Assembly: GCF_900090045.1 (NCBI RefSeq) | Contig: NC_041783.1 | Location: 1,068,501-1,132,500 of the forward strand | Length of the DNA stretch: 64,000 nt | Direction of reading: 5' to 3' | Origin: Plasmodium malariae | Taxonomy: Eukaryota; Apicomplexa; Aconoidasida; Haemosporida; Plasmodiidae | Shown: piece by piece, positions 1 through 13,800 of the stretch | Layout of the letters: the number at the start of each line of letters is the position of its first letter | Position numbering within the stretch: position 1 is the first letter of the stretch | Notes under the pieces: generated by a model | The model's input: the letters and a program-made list of their open reading frames with translations, nothing else | What the model was told of the DNA's origin: nothing | The model's database searches: none | Made by a program: the position numbers and the translations under genes

Positions 1-2121
1 TACTTGCATATATACATAAAAGAGTATAACACTTACGAATTATCATACTGTATTTGTAGACTTTTTTTCGCCCTTATATTTATTAGTTAACTACATTAAT
101 TGAATATTGGAGCAAGAAGCATCATATTAAATACATCATTTAAAAAGTAATTTCTTGCACATAATGGAGAAAACAAAACTGTTAACGATATAGTGCAAAA
201 AGGTACATGAGGAATTAAAAAATTATATTTACATAAAGAACACTTTTATTGTATCATTTTTTTTTAAGCTTTATGTATAGTGTCATTTGAGGTTCACATG
301 AAGTGCATAAAAATTTTTTTTCTTATTTTATTTTTTTTATTTCTAAATATATTGGGTGTTCTTAATATTGTAAGACATATTTTAAAGCCAACTTACAGCA
401 CTTACATACTAGCACAGTAATTACCCATATGTATATGTTATACGCGTGTAAATACGCATATACATAACACAAAGGTATATATATATATAAGAAAACGTAG
501 ATGATGGAGTAACCCATTTACAATTGCACTAGATGAAATCAAGTATTTTTTATAATTAAAAAAAGAAATTCTATTTCTTTTTATTTCGCGGATATCGCAA
601 TTTTTTGAAGTTAATTTTTGTTTCATATATGTATGTACGTATATATGTATATATATAATATATAAATAATTATTAAGTATCCATATACTTTCATCTTAAG
701 ATATATGATTATGTCAACTTTTTTTTTTTTTTTTTTTTTCAATCAACAGTTTATTTAAAAATCCTTTTCTCTTTATATATATATATGTATGTATAAATAT
801 ATAAATTTTAAATTTACATATCATTTTCGTTTTTTGTTTATAAAAATTTTTTGTTACCTTTGTTGAATGAATAAATAAAGAAAAACGAACTTTTAAATAA
901 AAAGTATAAATTGAATGACATAAAGTATAAAGTGAGCACACAAAATTTAATTGGAGTGTAACTTTTGCTATATATATATATAAATATATAAAATTACCGT
1001 GAAAAAGGGAAAGACGGAAAAAGCAAACGTTTTAAAAAATATAGTAAACATACAATATAGATATGATAATAAAAGAAAAAATTGAATAAGTGTATACGCA
1101 TGGTCATTCACTGTTTTTTCTTTTTGAAAACTTTTGCTTATTTTGTTTTGATTTATTTCAATCCTTTTTTGGATGATATAAACTGCAGTTGTTTATGAAT
1201 GGAAATTTAAAAATAGACATTGACATTTGCTTAATGCGCGTATTTATTTATATTAACATATATTAAAATCTTGCGTAACGTACAAGTTAATATGTACGAG
1301 TAAACATATGTACACTTTACCATATGTACATATATGAACATGCAAAAAAAAAAAAATATATAATGTATATGCTTGTATTGTTTAATTTTTTTTTTATGAT
1401 TAATTCGCTGTAGTTTACCAGTTGTTCATTTTAACCTTATCACTTTCTATTATGTTCCGATGTAACGAATTAAAATAATTTCTTTGTGTATAAGTCTTTA
1501 TATGCATGTATTTGTATGTGCATATGTAATTTATATTTATATATATATATATATGTATACATATGCAGATATATATGTAAGCATGAATGCATTAGTTGTG
1601 TTTTATCAGTACGAGTGTAAATTTAAAATAAACGAACCAAAATATGCATTACAGGGACAATTAATTAAAATAATTAATCAAAATTTTTGTTGTTAAAATT
1701 AGCAATTAATTATGCGTTGTTTATATTTTCATGTGATATATAGAAATATATAACTTTAATGCAAACAAATTTATAAAGTTGTAAATGTATGTATATATAT
1801 ATATGTATTTGTATGTTCATGTGTTTTTGTAAATAAAGAATTAAAAATATACATATATTTATATACTTATACGCATTTATATATTCATCTTGTCATTATA
1901 TTTTTCCTCCAAAGAGTGAATGTCAAGGAACAATGCATTTATGCATACATTTATATGCATGTACATCACAGAATGTCGAATTAAATTTCAACTTTTAAAC
2001 AGATAAATTTCTAACCATTGTTTACAGTTGTAGTTAATTTTACTTGTTTTTGTACATAATTTTTGATTTTATTAATTTATTTTTATATGAATTATATTCA
2101 TTATTTATGTGAAATTTCCCG

Positions 2122-2160
<39 letters not shown>

Positions 2161-2213
2161 GAATTAATTGCTTAAAATTACTAGTTTAAGTTTTAACTTA
2201 ATTTTCATTTTAA
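1..2213. other. A+T-rich intergenic region upstream of CDPK7
   Basis: No supported gene. The stretch consists of A/T homopolymers and (TA)n microsatellites, with a 36-base poly-T run at about 2,127-2,159 shortly before the CDPK7 start. It presumably holds the CDPK7 promoter and 5' leader. One 40-codon plus-strand ORF at 298-420 has a signal-peptide-like hydrophobic start but no visible continuation, and is described under findings. The other short ORFs follow microsatellite sequence. Confidence 0.7.
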
Positions 2214-5200
2214 ATGGGTCTCCAAACGGAAAAGGACAAAGAAAGGGAAGACCAAAAAAAAAATTTTAAATTATGTAGCAAAAAATTCGAAACAGATGAA
2301 TTAGAAGTTTTAAAAAAGGTATGAAAAGGAGGAAGTTTGTGTGTAAACATTGCATGCATGGGCACATACGTATTCATGCACTCACTCAAATACGTACGCA
2401 CATACACACATATGCAGACACATACACAATCATAAGCATGAACATGAACATACGTACAGACAGAGGATGACACACATGCACATACGTGAATATATTTGTA
2501 TACACACCTGTGAACTCTCTTTGTAATTTTATTGTTTCCCCTTTTATTTTATTTTATTTTATTTTAATTTTTTTTTCCTCATTTAGATATATAAGGAGTT
2601 AGGAAGTAGGTCTTCATCTAGTCACATCGACAAAGAGACATTCCTTCAATTTTTTCCCTTGCCAGGATTGTGGGGAGAGCGATTATTTTTGAAATTTAAT
2701 TTTAAAAATACAGGTTATATAGATTTTGAAGAATTTATAATAGGAATAGCTATATGTTGTAGGGGTACTAAGAGTGACAAAATAAATATTTTGTTTGATA
2801 TATTTGATTTAAATTCTGATGGCTATATTCAAAAGTCTGAAATGGTTGCTATGTTATCAAATATACCATATATTCATAAATTAAAGAATGTATTTTTTAA
2901 CAAGAATAATAGAAGAAAATATGAATATGAAGATGAAATAAATTCAAATGATTATTATAATGATGGCTGTAACGTAAGCTGTAACGAAAATTACGGTGAT
3001 AATTTTGCCGATGACGATGATGACAATAATGATAGTGATAGTAACAATGACGATGCAGATAGTGATAACGATGATGTTGATGATTACTACATTGATGAAG
3101 ACCATTACGATCATCATGATCATAATTGTAGTTGCACTTACTGCAACAGTAACAATAACAACAATGGAAATAGTAACAACTGTAACGATAATAATGGTAA
3201 TAATGATGATAGTAATGATGATAATAACGTTGATAAAAATGGTGATAATAATGGTGAGAGGCACATGAACAACCATAACATTAGCTGTGGTAAGGAACAT
3301 AATGGGAGCGCGAATAATATAGTTTTAAATGATGGTAACAATAAGGAAAGTAATATTGTTAATTGTAGTAAATGCTTAAAACAGAAAAGTAGAATGGTAA
3401 ATCGTAGCAAATTATTAAACATGAAAGAACTTGCAAGGAAAATTAGGAAGGAGAAAAAATATCAACTTGAAAAATGCTTTAAGGATATAAGAAGAGAACA
3501 TTATGAAGAAAATAATTTTTTTAATCATGATAAAAAAATAAAAAAAGAAAAAGGGAAATCCCCTAAAGGATGTTCATTATATAAAAGTGAAAGTGATGAT
3601 AACTCCAATTTATCTTCCAGCAGTACATCTAATGAAATTACTCATGATGATATCGATTACCAAAATGTATGCAAAAAAAAAAGTGTAAAATATAAAACAA
3701 AAAGAAAAGGATCTCGATGTTTAACAAATTACAAAACAGCAAATAGTGGCTTTTTGACCTCTTCTAGTGATAGCTACACAAGTAATGAGACTCATTCTCT
3801 TTTGAATAGTGAAGAAAATGATAGTTTCAGTTCTAATAAGGAGCAGAGGGATGGTTACTCAAGCCACACGTCCGACTCTTTTATTAGCATTTACGGTTAT
3901 TTGATTAAGAATAAAAGAAGAAAAAAGAAAGACAGGCAACAACGAGATAGGGAAAAGGACAAAGATAAGGTCAAAGACAGGGAGGACGGGAATAAAGAAA
4001 AGGACAAATCGGATGAAGATATGGACGAGGGAAGTATGGTGGATGATGAAGATAAAGAAGGATCGAATGGAAAAGTTCAAAATGGGCATAATTGGAATAA
4101 TGCGCATAGTGACCCACATGGCCAAAATGGGGAGGAGGAAAAGACACACGAAATTGGTAAAAAGGGAAGAAATCGCATCACATGTAGCAGAGGTGATATG
4201 AATATTTATAAAAAAGAAAAGAAAAAAGAAAAGAGAAGAAATTTATTTTTAAATGAAAATTGTCTTCCTTCCAAAACAGCTAGAAATATACTAAATGATG
4301 AAGAAAATAATGAGTCATCTGAAAAAAATGTGGATGTAGATGAAATTGTGGATATAATGTTAGAAGAGTGTGAATTTTTAGATAATGATAGAATTACCCC
4401 TATACAATTTAAAAGTGTTATATATAAATATGATTTTTTCCTGTATGTATTTTTTAGTTGTCTTCATGAAGATATATGGGGATTACAAGGTAATGTACTA
4501 TACGGAAGAGATTATATTAGTAATTTTGTAATAAAATCAGAAAATTTTAAAAATAAACAAATAGCTGAAAATGAAGAGATTATTACAGAAGAATTATATT
4601 TTAAAATAAGGCAACTTTTTATTGTGCAAGCACCTGATTATGATTGTGTAAATGATAACTTATGTGTTAATTTTTTAAAAGAAAAAATTATGGAAAAAGA
4701 AGAAAGGAAGGAAAACAGTCAAAACGAATCTTCCCTATCCGATATGGATGATGAAAAAAACGAATCAACAACAAATAAGAAAAGGACAAAAAATGAAAAT
4801 GATATTAATAAATCAGCAGTTTGTGGTACAATCAAAAAAACGAAAAATGAGGAAGGTACAATACAAAATGAAAGCCCAATAAAAGGAGAAGAGATGATAA
4901 GCAAAAAAGAAAAAGAATGTAACTACGGAGGAGGTAGTGACATTATAGCATATTACGACGAAGCAGTAAATGATAGCTTTAATAAAGATGCTGCACGTGG
5001 TAAGATGGAAACGATGATTTTAAAGGGAGACGTAGAGAAGCCCACTTCTAATGGGGGCTATTGTATGGAAGGAAAAAATGGGGACCAGCTAAATAGGGGC
5101 ATACCCAACGGGAAAAGTAAAAATAAGGACAAATCAAACGGGAAGAGTAAAAATGGTTTGGAGTATTATGGAAATTTGATCGAAATAGCTGACCAGAGTG

Positions 5201-8200
5201 ACAAGACGAAATATGCGGAGGAATGTGAAAAGAGAGAAGTCAGTGGATCCACAAATGAAAGCACATTGGGAGTAATTGAAAACAATCAAGATATATCAAG
5301 TAAATTGAATGAGCAATTTATAAAAGAAGAATTAATATGCAATGAAATTTGTGATGATAAAAATGTAAGTAACTCGTTTGACCAAAATGAAAAGCATTAT
5401 TTCGAAGGAGTACACAGAGAATTTTTGGATAAGGAAAACAGAATCCAAGATAAGACCACCTCTCAGATAAGTCAAAACATTTTTATGAAATCTAATAGGA
5501 ATGATGTATTACAGAAGGTTCGAGATGAATCCCCTAAAAATGCTTTTACTGTCAAGAAAAACGTAAATGTGAGTGATAGAGAAATGTTTGAAGGGAATAA
5601 AAATGTTGTAAGCTGTGCGGAAAGGCAGAGCGGATCGGGTAAGCATATCGAATCGGGTGAGCATATCGAATCGGGTGAGCATATCGAATCGGGTAAGCAT
5701 ATCGAATCGGGTAAGCATATTGAATCGGGTGAGCATATCGAATCGGGTGAGCATATCGAATCGGGTGAGCATAACGAACCAGGTAAGCACAACGGCAGCA
5801 CAGGTAGGGAATTTTTTTCCCTGGAGGATATAAAAAATAAGATCGGGTATGAGGTTGATTTTAACTTGCTGACCAACTCACTTAATGATATTTTTTCTAA
5901 AGAAATTGTGGAGTTCATACAAGCATCAAAAATTAGCTTTAACATTAGTGATGTATATAAGGAAAGAAGTGTACAAAATAAAGAGAAGTATAAGAAAGCT
6001 AAGAGAAATATTGAAATAATAAAAAATTATTCGAATAATTCTTTAATTAAGAATAAGAAAAAAAAATATTCGACTAATCATAAGGTAGAACATGAAATAG
6101 AAAAAGATCAGGGAATCAAATGTCCAAATGGTCAAGTCAAACTCTCTAATCGTTCAGAGGAAGAAAAAGGTTTAGTTAATCATATTGAAAAGGAATCTTT
6201 TATAAATATTAATAACACCTTAAATAGCGATGAAAATAATCAAAATACTGAAAGGAAGGATGTCAATGAAAAAGATTTAGAAAGGGAAAATGGTTTTTCA
6301 ATTAATAATGCTATTAAGAAAGGCCTTTCTGGAATTAAAATACAAAATATAGAGAAGATGGATTTACTTGAAAAATTAGGTTTATCCAGTAAAAAAAACG
6401 ACATACCTGTAGTAGGATGCACTATTTTTTCGATTAAAGGAAATGAAAAAAAGGAAGATACAAATGAGGAAACAGTGGAGGGAGAATCGGAAGGGGTTCA
6501 TGATAACACTAAGGTGTTGAATGGGCAGGGGGAAGAAAAATGTGAAGAGGTTGGTGCAAGTGATGGTGACGGGGTGAAGGACAAAACAGATATAGTTGAT
6601 GGTGTGAACAACAATGAGACGTCCAAGAAAGAGGAAAGCTCGAGCAATGAGAATGAAAGCTGTTATTATGAGAGTAAAAAGAAAAAGAAACACGATTCTT
6701 CAACAAAAAAGCATGTAAAGGATAGAAATTTATATTCATGTCCCAACTGCAAAGGGCCTTTTTTAATGTGTCCCAATTGTCATAGTAGGTACCCACGATT
6801 TTGTGTGAATGAAGATAAAATTGCAATGGAATGTGAATATTGTGATTGCGAACATTGTTATTTTTATAATTGTATATATTGTAATTTTGATTTTCAGAAA
6901 TGTTTAGATATGATTAAGAAAAATTCACTTAAAGAGGGTATATTATACAAAATAGGGAAGCACCTTCATCAGTTTAAGGCAAGATATTATATATTATTTG
7001 ATAATTTATTATACTATTATGATAAACAGAAAAATTTAAAACCAAGAGGATTTATGTTTTTAGAAGGGTGTTATGTAGAAGTAATATCTAAAAATGATAA
7101 TATTAATAAGTACGGTTTTTCTATATGTCATAAGGGTACAAAACAGATTCAGAAGAGAAATTTATATGTGAATACATATGAAGAAAGAGAAGAATGGTTA
7201 CAAGCATTATATTCTACTACAAAACAAAATACATTATATAATTTATATGAATTACATGAACAATTAGGTCGAGGAAAATTTTCTACTGTTTATAGAGGAA
7301 TAAATAAACAAACGAATTCAGAATTTGCTATAAAAGTTATTGATAAAAGGTCTGTTTCGATTTATGAAAAAGAATTGTTAAGAAGTGAAATATCCATATT
7401 ACGTTTACTTAGACATCCAAATGTTATTTATCTAAAAGAAATAATTAATACAAAAGAAACTTTATATATATCAATGGAATTAGTTAAAGGAGGTGAATTA
7501 TATGACTTCTTACTTTCAGAAACAAGACTAAGTGAAATACATGCAAATAAAATTATTACACAATTAATTAAGACAGTTGCTTATTTACATAGATGTGGTA
7601 TTATACATCGTGATATAAAACCAGAAAATATTTTATTAACAGATAAGTCAAAAGAAGCACAAATTAAGTTAACAGATTTTGGTTTATCAACCTTATGTGC
7701 CCCCAATGAATTATTAAAAGAACCATGTGGTACTTTAGCATATGTTGCTCCTGAGGTTATAACATTACAAGGATATAATCATAAAGTAGATGCATGGTCA
7801 ATCGGTATTATTTTATATTTACTCCTTAGTGGTAAATTACCATTCCCTATTAATAAAAATACTGAAATGAATATTCAGAAAAATTATGTTTTAAATTTTA
7901 AAGATTATATATGGAAAAGTATATCTTCATCAGCTAAGGACCTTATTTCGAAATTACTTGAGTTAAATGTAGAAAAAAGAATATCAGCTAATGAAGCTTT
8001 AGAACATATATGGATTAAAAACCCAACTGCTGTTATTAATGAAAATTCTTTTATTTATAAAAATGAAGAAATAAATATATTAAATTTACAAGATGTTAGT
8101 GTTAGTACATTTAATATACCAAAATATGCTCCATTACATATTGAAGAGGAAAAAAATATAGAAGAAGCTGAAAATAAAAATGTTTTTAGTTTTCATAAAG

Positions 8201-8523
8201 ATAATATGATATGTGAAAATAATGATTCCAATGACGACCCAGTTATCCCATTGCCCTATAGTGGTGCACCAATGAAGGAAAATACCATAGATAAAAATGC
8301 GCTTACTTTGTCTAAGGAAAACTCATTTCGTGAGGAACAAGCACAAGCTGATGTATCCCAAAGGAAGGATATGCATCCGGGAAACGATGAAGGAAAGAGT
8401 GGCATGAATGGTAAGAGTAGTGAAATTAGTCAGTGCAACCTGAACAGTCAGAATGGGAAGAATAGTCAGGACGAGCCCAATAACGCCGATGTAAATAATA
8501 CCCAAGCTCAAACAAACACATAG
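2214..8523 (+). CDS. CDPK7: Calcium-dependent protein kinase 7 (EF-hand, PH and kinase domains)
   Basis: Serine/threonine kinase of the apicomplexan CDPK7 type. The proposed exons are 2,214-2,319 and 2,587-8,523, about 2,010 residues in all. Near the N-terminus is a canonical EF-hand loop (DLNSDGYIQKSE, about residue 110), preceded by a weaker one (NTGYIDFEEF) and followed, after a roughly 450-residue Asp/Asn/Lys-rich insert, by a degenerate third. A Cys-rich zinc-ribbon-like segment (CPNCKG...CPNCH, about 1,420-1,475) precedes a PH domain (about 1,480-1,580; GILYKIGK...EEREEWLQAL). The kinase domain (about 1,587-1,844) is intact: glycine loop LGRGKFSTV, AIKVI lysine, HRDIKPEN, DFG and APE. 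Unlike plant-type CDPKs, the EF-hands lie N-terminal and the kinase C-terminal. In P. falciparum the CDPK7 PH domain is reported to bind phosphoinositide. Exon 1 is out of frame by one base because of an A-run, so the start region is uncertain. Codons 5,628-5,790 encode a six-residue repeat. Confidence 0.95.
2280..2286 (+). other. Homopolymer frame break in CDPK7 exon 1
   Basis: The frame opened by ATG 2,214 and the frame that runs into the splice donor at 2,320 (ending ...DELEVLKK, continuing IYKELGSR after the intron) differ by one base. They would join if this 7-A run, or the 10-A run at 2,254-2,263, were one base shorter. The conserved-looking peptide on both sides suggests an assembly or sequencing error rather than a dead gene. 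Confidence 0.6.
5628..5790 (+). repeat. 18-bp minisatellite inside CDPK7 (HIESGE/K)
   Basis: About eight to nine tandem copies of an 18-bp unit encode the hexapeptide HIESG(E/K) in the low-complexity linker of CDPK7. Units differ mainly at a G/A position (gag versus aag). The unit lacks stop codons in several frames, so long overlapping ORFs on both strands here are artefacts. Confidence 0.9.
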
Positions 8524-9159
8524 GGGAGGATTCAAATTGAAAATGAAAAGAAGTATAAGCGCTGTGCACATATTCCTCTTAAATGAATTTTAATTTGCAC
8601 CTTCTAACTTTGTGAAAGTGTGTATGAACTAGCTGTACAAGAATGAACATGTGAACAAGCAATATAAATAATTTTGTAATTACTCAATTTTTGGGAGGGA
8701 AAAAAAAAAAAAAGAAAAAAAAGAGGTGCTGCATTGTGGCACAGGTGCATATGTGCATACATTTATATATATATGTATATGTATATATGTACGTGTACGT
8801 GTATGTGTGCATCCTTATCCATTTACATTTTTGGTACTTGTAAGAACGCCTTTTTTCTAAGGCTCACAAACCTGTACATATTTGAGTGTAATAAGTAGTT
8901 CGTAAAATTACGTATTTTGCTCTCTCATGCTCCATATTTTGAAATTTTTTGTAGTTTTGTGTAATTTTTTTATACTATTTTATCTTAATTTATTTTTATT
9001 TTATTTTATTTTTTTGAGGCTCTCTTTAGTGAAACATTTATTATTATCATTTTTTTTATAAAAATTATCTTCACCTTTGATGGGTATTCTTTATAGGAAA
9101 TCCCATTTTGTGCTCTCTTATTCTAATTTTTCTTTTTACGTAGTTTATTTTTATTTTAT

Positions 9160-9343
9160 CCATTTTGTTCATTTTGCTCATTCTGTTCATTTTGTTCATT
9201 TTGCTCATTTTGTTCATTTTGTTCATTTTGTTCATTTTGCTCATTTTGTTCATTTTGCTCATTTTGTTCATTTTGTTCATTTTGCTCATTCTGTTCATTT
9301 TGTTTATTTTGCTCATTTTGTTCATTTTGTTCATTTTGTTGTT
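9160..9343. repeat. 9-bp tandem array (CATTTTGTT / CATTTTGCT)
   Basis: About twenty head-to-tail copies of CATTTTGYT with occasional C/T changes. Because 9 is a multiple of three and the unit has few stops, it leaves several frames open on both strands (for example poly-NEQ and poly-KMN on the minus strand). It lies between two plus-strand genes with no start, splice or domain context, so I treat it as non-coding. Confidence 0.85.
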
Positions 9344-9643
9344 TATAAATACATATATGCATATACCCATGCACACACATACATATACATGTGTACACAT
9401 ATGTATCTATTTATTAGTAGGTTTTTTTTTATGTGTTTTACATGAAAAAATAAACATGGTTTTAAAATTTCAATTTGATCAGGTGTCTAATCAAATTTAT
9501 TTATTCTAAAGGATGAAAAAGAATATCCTTTTTTACGAAAAAAAAAAATTTTATTTTTTGGCAAAAGATTATTCAATAACGTTTTTCTGGAGAGTGTATA
9601 ACCTTTCCGTACCTAATAAACGTCACACGTCACATGTTTGTAC

Positions 9644-9679
<36 letters not shown>

Positions 9680-9869
9680 GTATATGTATATGTATTAACA
9701 TGCCTTATAAATATATGTACATGTGTACAGATTCTAATAATACATGTATAAAATTCGTGCCCATTCTTTTTTTTGAAATAAGATGAAGATGAGATGCCCC
9801 TGTGTTTATGAGTTTTAAGACAGGAATCAGATTCGAGCAAAAAAAAAAAAAAAAAAAAAATATATATAA

Positions 9870-9965
9870 ATAAATATACATTAATATAAATACATAAATA
9901 TACATTCATATAAATACATAAATATACATTCATATAAATACATAAATATACATTCATATAAATAT
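9870..9965. repeat. 24-bp A+T-rich tandem repeat
   Basis: Three to four copies of a 24-bp unit containing AAATACATAAATATACATTC, directly after a 22-base poly-A run. Non-coding. Confidence 0.75.
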
Positions 9966-10840
9966 ATATATATAAATGTACCCTTACAGCATATATATAC
10001 GTATATATACATATACATTAAATACGTACAAATTCATGCACATTTACCAGCGTAAAATGCTTATTAAAAAAAAGTAAATATTTTATCAACACAAAATTTA
10101 TTCGATCCTTTTTTTTTTTTTTTTGCTGCTTTTCCGTTTATTGATCACTTCAGATTATTAAAAAGCAATTAAGCTCTTTATTTATGGGAGAGATGCGACT
10201 TTTGTATTTTCTAAAAATATAATTATAGAAATTATTTTGCCAATTATTTAATGGTATTCACGAGCAGTTAAAAAATATGTGAGAATATGCATATACGGTA
10301 CATGCATACATACACAGGCATATATATAATTGCATATATATAATTGCATAGATATACGTGAATACATAAACGTGCATAAATATACGCGCATAGATATACA
10401 TGCATAGATATACGAGCTTATTTATACACGCATGTATTCACATGAATGCATTCAAACTTTCTCACATGTGTTTATAAAATTTAAAAGTGCCTCATAAGGG
10501 GCATCGCAAATGCAAAGCCTTTATGCAAAATAAAATTTACATGAGTAGTTCACCATTTGAGTGAATTATACGTTTTAGTATTTGTTTGTTGTATGTTTGA
10601 CTGTACTATTATTGATGAATAATAAAGTGCTTCTAATACTCGCTTTAGTAAAACATCAAGTCGACTTTGCATGCCCAGCATTTGCAGCTAGTATAGAAAG
10701 GAGAAAACGTATATAAATACACACAAGACAAACACAGGGACATATACGAATGTCCTAGCACATATCCACATATGTATGCGCGTATGTATATACTTATGTA
10801 TGCACCTATGAGATGAGCTCCATTTTGACCTCATTAGGTT

Positions 10841-13800
10841 ATGCCTTCTCTTACGCCTGCCCATGTTAGCAAGCAGTACATACGAAGAAAAAGGAGCACT
10901 AAAATGGATGAAAGGAAAAAATTGAAAATCAATAATTTATTTACAACTGTTAACTTAAATAATAAAAAGCAGGTAATAAATAGAAGTGCAGATAATGATG
11001 GAAGGATAAACATAGATAAGGAAAAAAAAAAGAGCATATGGTCTTTGTTTTCGAAAGTTGACGACCCGTTCGAGGAAAAGAAAGATGCAGACAGTGTAAC
11101 TGATAAGGAGTATAACAGTAAGGCTACTCCTGATAAGATATATGGTGATAAGGCTACTACTGATAAGATATATGGTGATAGGGCTACTACTGATAAGATA
11201 TATGGTGATAGGGCTACTACTGATAAGATATATGGTGATAAGGCTACTTCTGATAAGATATATGGTGATAAGGCTACTTCTGATAAGATATATGGTGATA
11301 AGGCTACTTCTGATAAGATATATGGTGATAAGGCTACTTCTGATAAGATATATGGTGATAAGGCTACTACTGATAGGCCAAATGACGACATTTTTTTTAC
11401 GCCAAGAAATGCGCCCCAAAAAAAGGAGGAAACCCCCAGAAGCTTAAGTCAAGGCTTATTTAAAAATATGCAAGAGAATTATGATATTAAAAAAGAAATA
11501 GAGAACATTTCAAACAGCTTTAAACGTAAAAACAATATATTATTGTCAGAGAAAACAGATGATAGCCTGTTAAGTAATATACTATCAGCTAAGAGAATAA
11601 AAACAAATAAAACTAAAACAGAGGATAATTCGTCATCGTACAACTCATATAAAGAATTTTTTTTAAGAGTTACTAATCATAATCTCAAAGAAAATGATGA
11701 AAAGAAAAAAGTGGTATCCGACAATTTGGTAAATAACAAGATATGCTACAAAATAAAAGATGATAATGTTCTTAGTAGAATAAAGAAAGAAAACAAGCAA
11801 AATCTCGGTGATCTTGAAGAGAAGAATAGAAATACTACCTTGTGTAATTACAAAGTGGATGATGATAGTATTACCTCGGGTAAAGGGCTAGGCAAAACAT
11901 GCCCAACAACATCCGATGGAGAGAAAAAAAATATGTACACATGCATAATAAAAAAGAAAAATATATGTGTTCCTGTGAATGTAGTAAATGAAAATAAAAA
12001 TAAAAAAAATAATAATAATATAAAAAAACTACAGAACTGTTTTAGTAAAAATGATAAATTTGATATATTCAATCACATAGGAGATGATGTGTTCAGGTAT
12101 ATTTTGTCAAATGTAAAAAATAAAAATATGTTATTATTAAATAGAAGATTTTGTTATATTATTCGTTTCTTACGTTTAAAATTGATATATGATGAGTCTT
12201 TAAAAAATACTATACCCCCTGAAAGTATAATAAAAACAATATATGCCTCTGAGAATATTGAAATATTAGACTTATCAGGATGTGCACACATAACGTCTCA
12301 TCATTTTAATTTACTTTGTAACTCTAATAATATCAAATTTAATAAAACTTTAAAAATTTTATGTTTAAAAAATTGTAATAAAATATGTGATTCTAGCTTA
12401 AAAGCACTTTTACATAGATTCAGGAATTTAAAAGTAGTTGATATACGTAATTGTTATAAAATTAGTCATGAGGGAATATACCCTTTAAAATTTAGATCAA
12501 CCTTAACTAAGTTGTACATTGGAAATATATCAGCGTCTAGTTTGACAAATTATCATTCCAATGACTCCCTAAGGGTATTGTTTGGGAATAGCACTAATGG
12601 GAGTATGGCTTATGGGAGTAGCCATGACAACAAGAACAATAACAGTGACTACATACTTCTAGACACAGTTCTGAAAAATTTAGTATGCTTCGAAATTACG
12701 AATGCAAAGCAGCTGAATGATATTTCTTACTTATATATGATAGCGAAAAATTTAAAAATTTTTAACCTAAGTGGATGCAACATTGATGATTCCGCTTCTA
12801 TTTTTTTTAAAAGTTTTACAAACCTCATAGCTCTCAATTTGGCTGATACGAAAATATCAAATGAGGTGATGAAAACAGTAGTTAGCTGTTCAAAGAAATT
12901 GAGGATATTAGACATTTCCAAAACATTCGAAATGGATAACAATACGATTTTACAAATTTCGAGGAATCTCACGAATTTACGAAAAATTAAACTATCTTCA
13001 TTGCAGTAAATAAAAAAAAAAAAAAAGAAAAAAGGGAAAAACACATAATATGTACATACATATATATATACAGGCGGATAAATATATATAAAGATAGACC
13101 AGTTTACATAGGAGAAATTGACTAAAGTTTTTTTTTTTTTTTTTATTTTATTATGCTCGGAAGTTTATGCCTCCATTTGACATTCGCCATTGCGTGTTCA
13201 CACATACGTATAATAAGAAGCGCTTAGTTAAAACTTCGAATTTTTTTTTTTTTTTTTCCAGAAATGTAGACAATTTTTGCATTCGAGAGTTTTTAAAACA
13301 CTGCAGGGATTTAACAGCTATTGACTTCTCAAGTTGTTGGAAGGTCAATAACTCTTTCTGCAGTGCAAATGGGTTACATGTAGCATCAGGTAATTATTCA
13401 TATTTACACTTCGTACTAATGGATACATATAATATTATTGTGTTTTTGCCCCTTCTTACTAGTAAAGAGAAAATAAACACGCTCACATAATGCATATTCT
13501 CACGTACTTTCAATTTCAGGGTGTAAACTGAAAGACGTGGGGGCGTATCAGTGCTCCATCGATAGGAAGGTTTGCGAGGTGTCTCTATCCGAAGCTGGTT
13601 GTTCTTCCATTCGCGTGCACATTTATAATGTAAAAATGGAAAAGCGGAAAAAACGAAATAAATTTGAAAAATTGATAATGGGAAAAAAAATTGAAAAAAC
13701 GAAATAAATTTGAAAAATTGAAAATGGGAAAAAAAAATTGAAAAAACGAAAAAAAATTGAAAAAAATGGATGAATAATTAAGATTAAAAAATAAAAATTA

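Larger units (their letters stand above)
8524..10840. other. Intergenic region between CDPK7 and the LRR gene
   Basis: No gene seen. It contains poly-A after the CDPK7 stop, a TATG/TACG-rich stretch (8,755-8,820), the 9-bp tandem array at 9,160-9,343, a 24-bp repeat at about 9,870-9,965, and imperfect CATAGATATAC-type repeats (10,300-10,440). It should carry the 3' end of CDPK7 and the promoter of the LRR gene. Confidence 0.75.

Noticed and set aside
3000..3260. Long ORFs on the other frames and strand over the Asp/Asn-rich part of CDPK7
   Set aside because: GAT/AAT codon runs leave all frames open; the CDPK7 frame is continuous with conserved domains on both sides.
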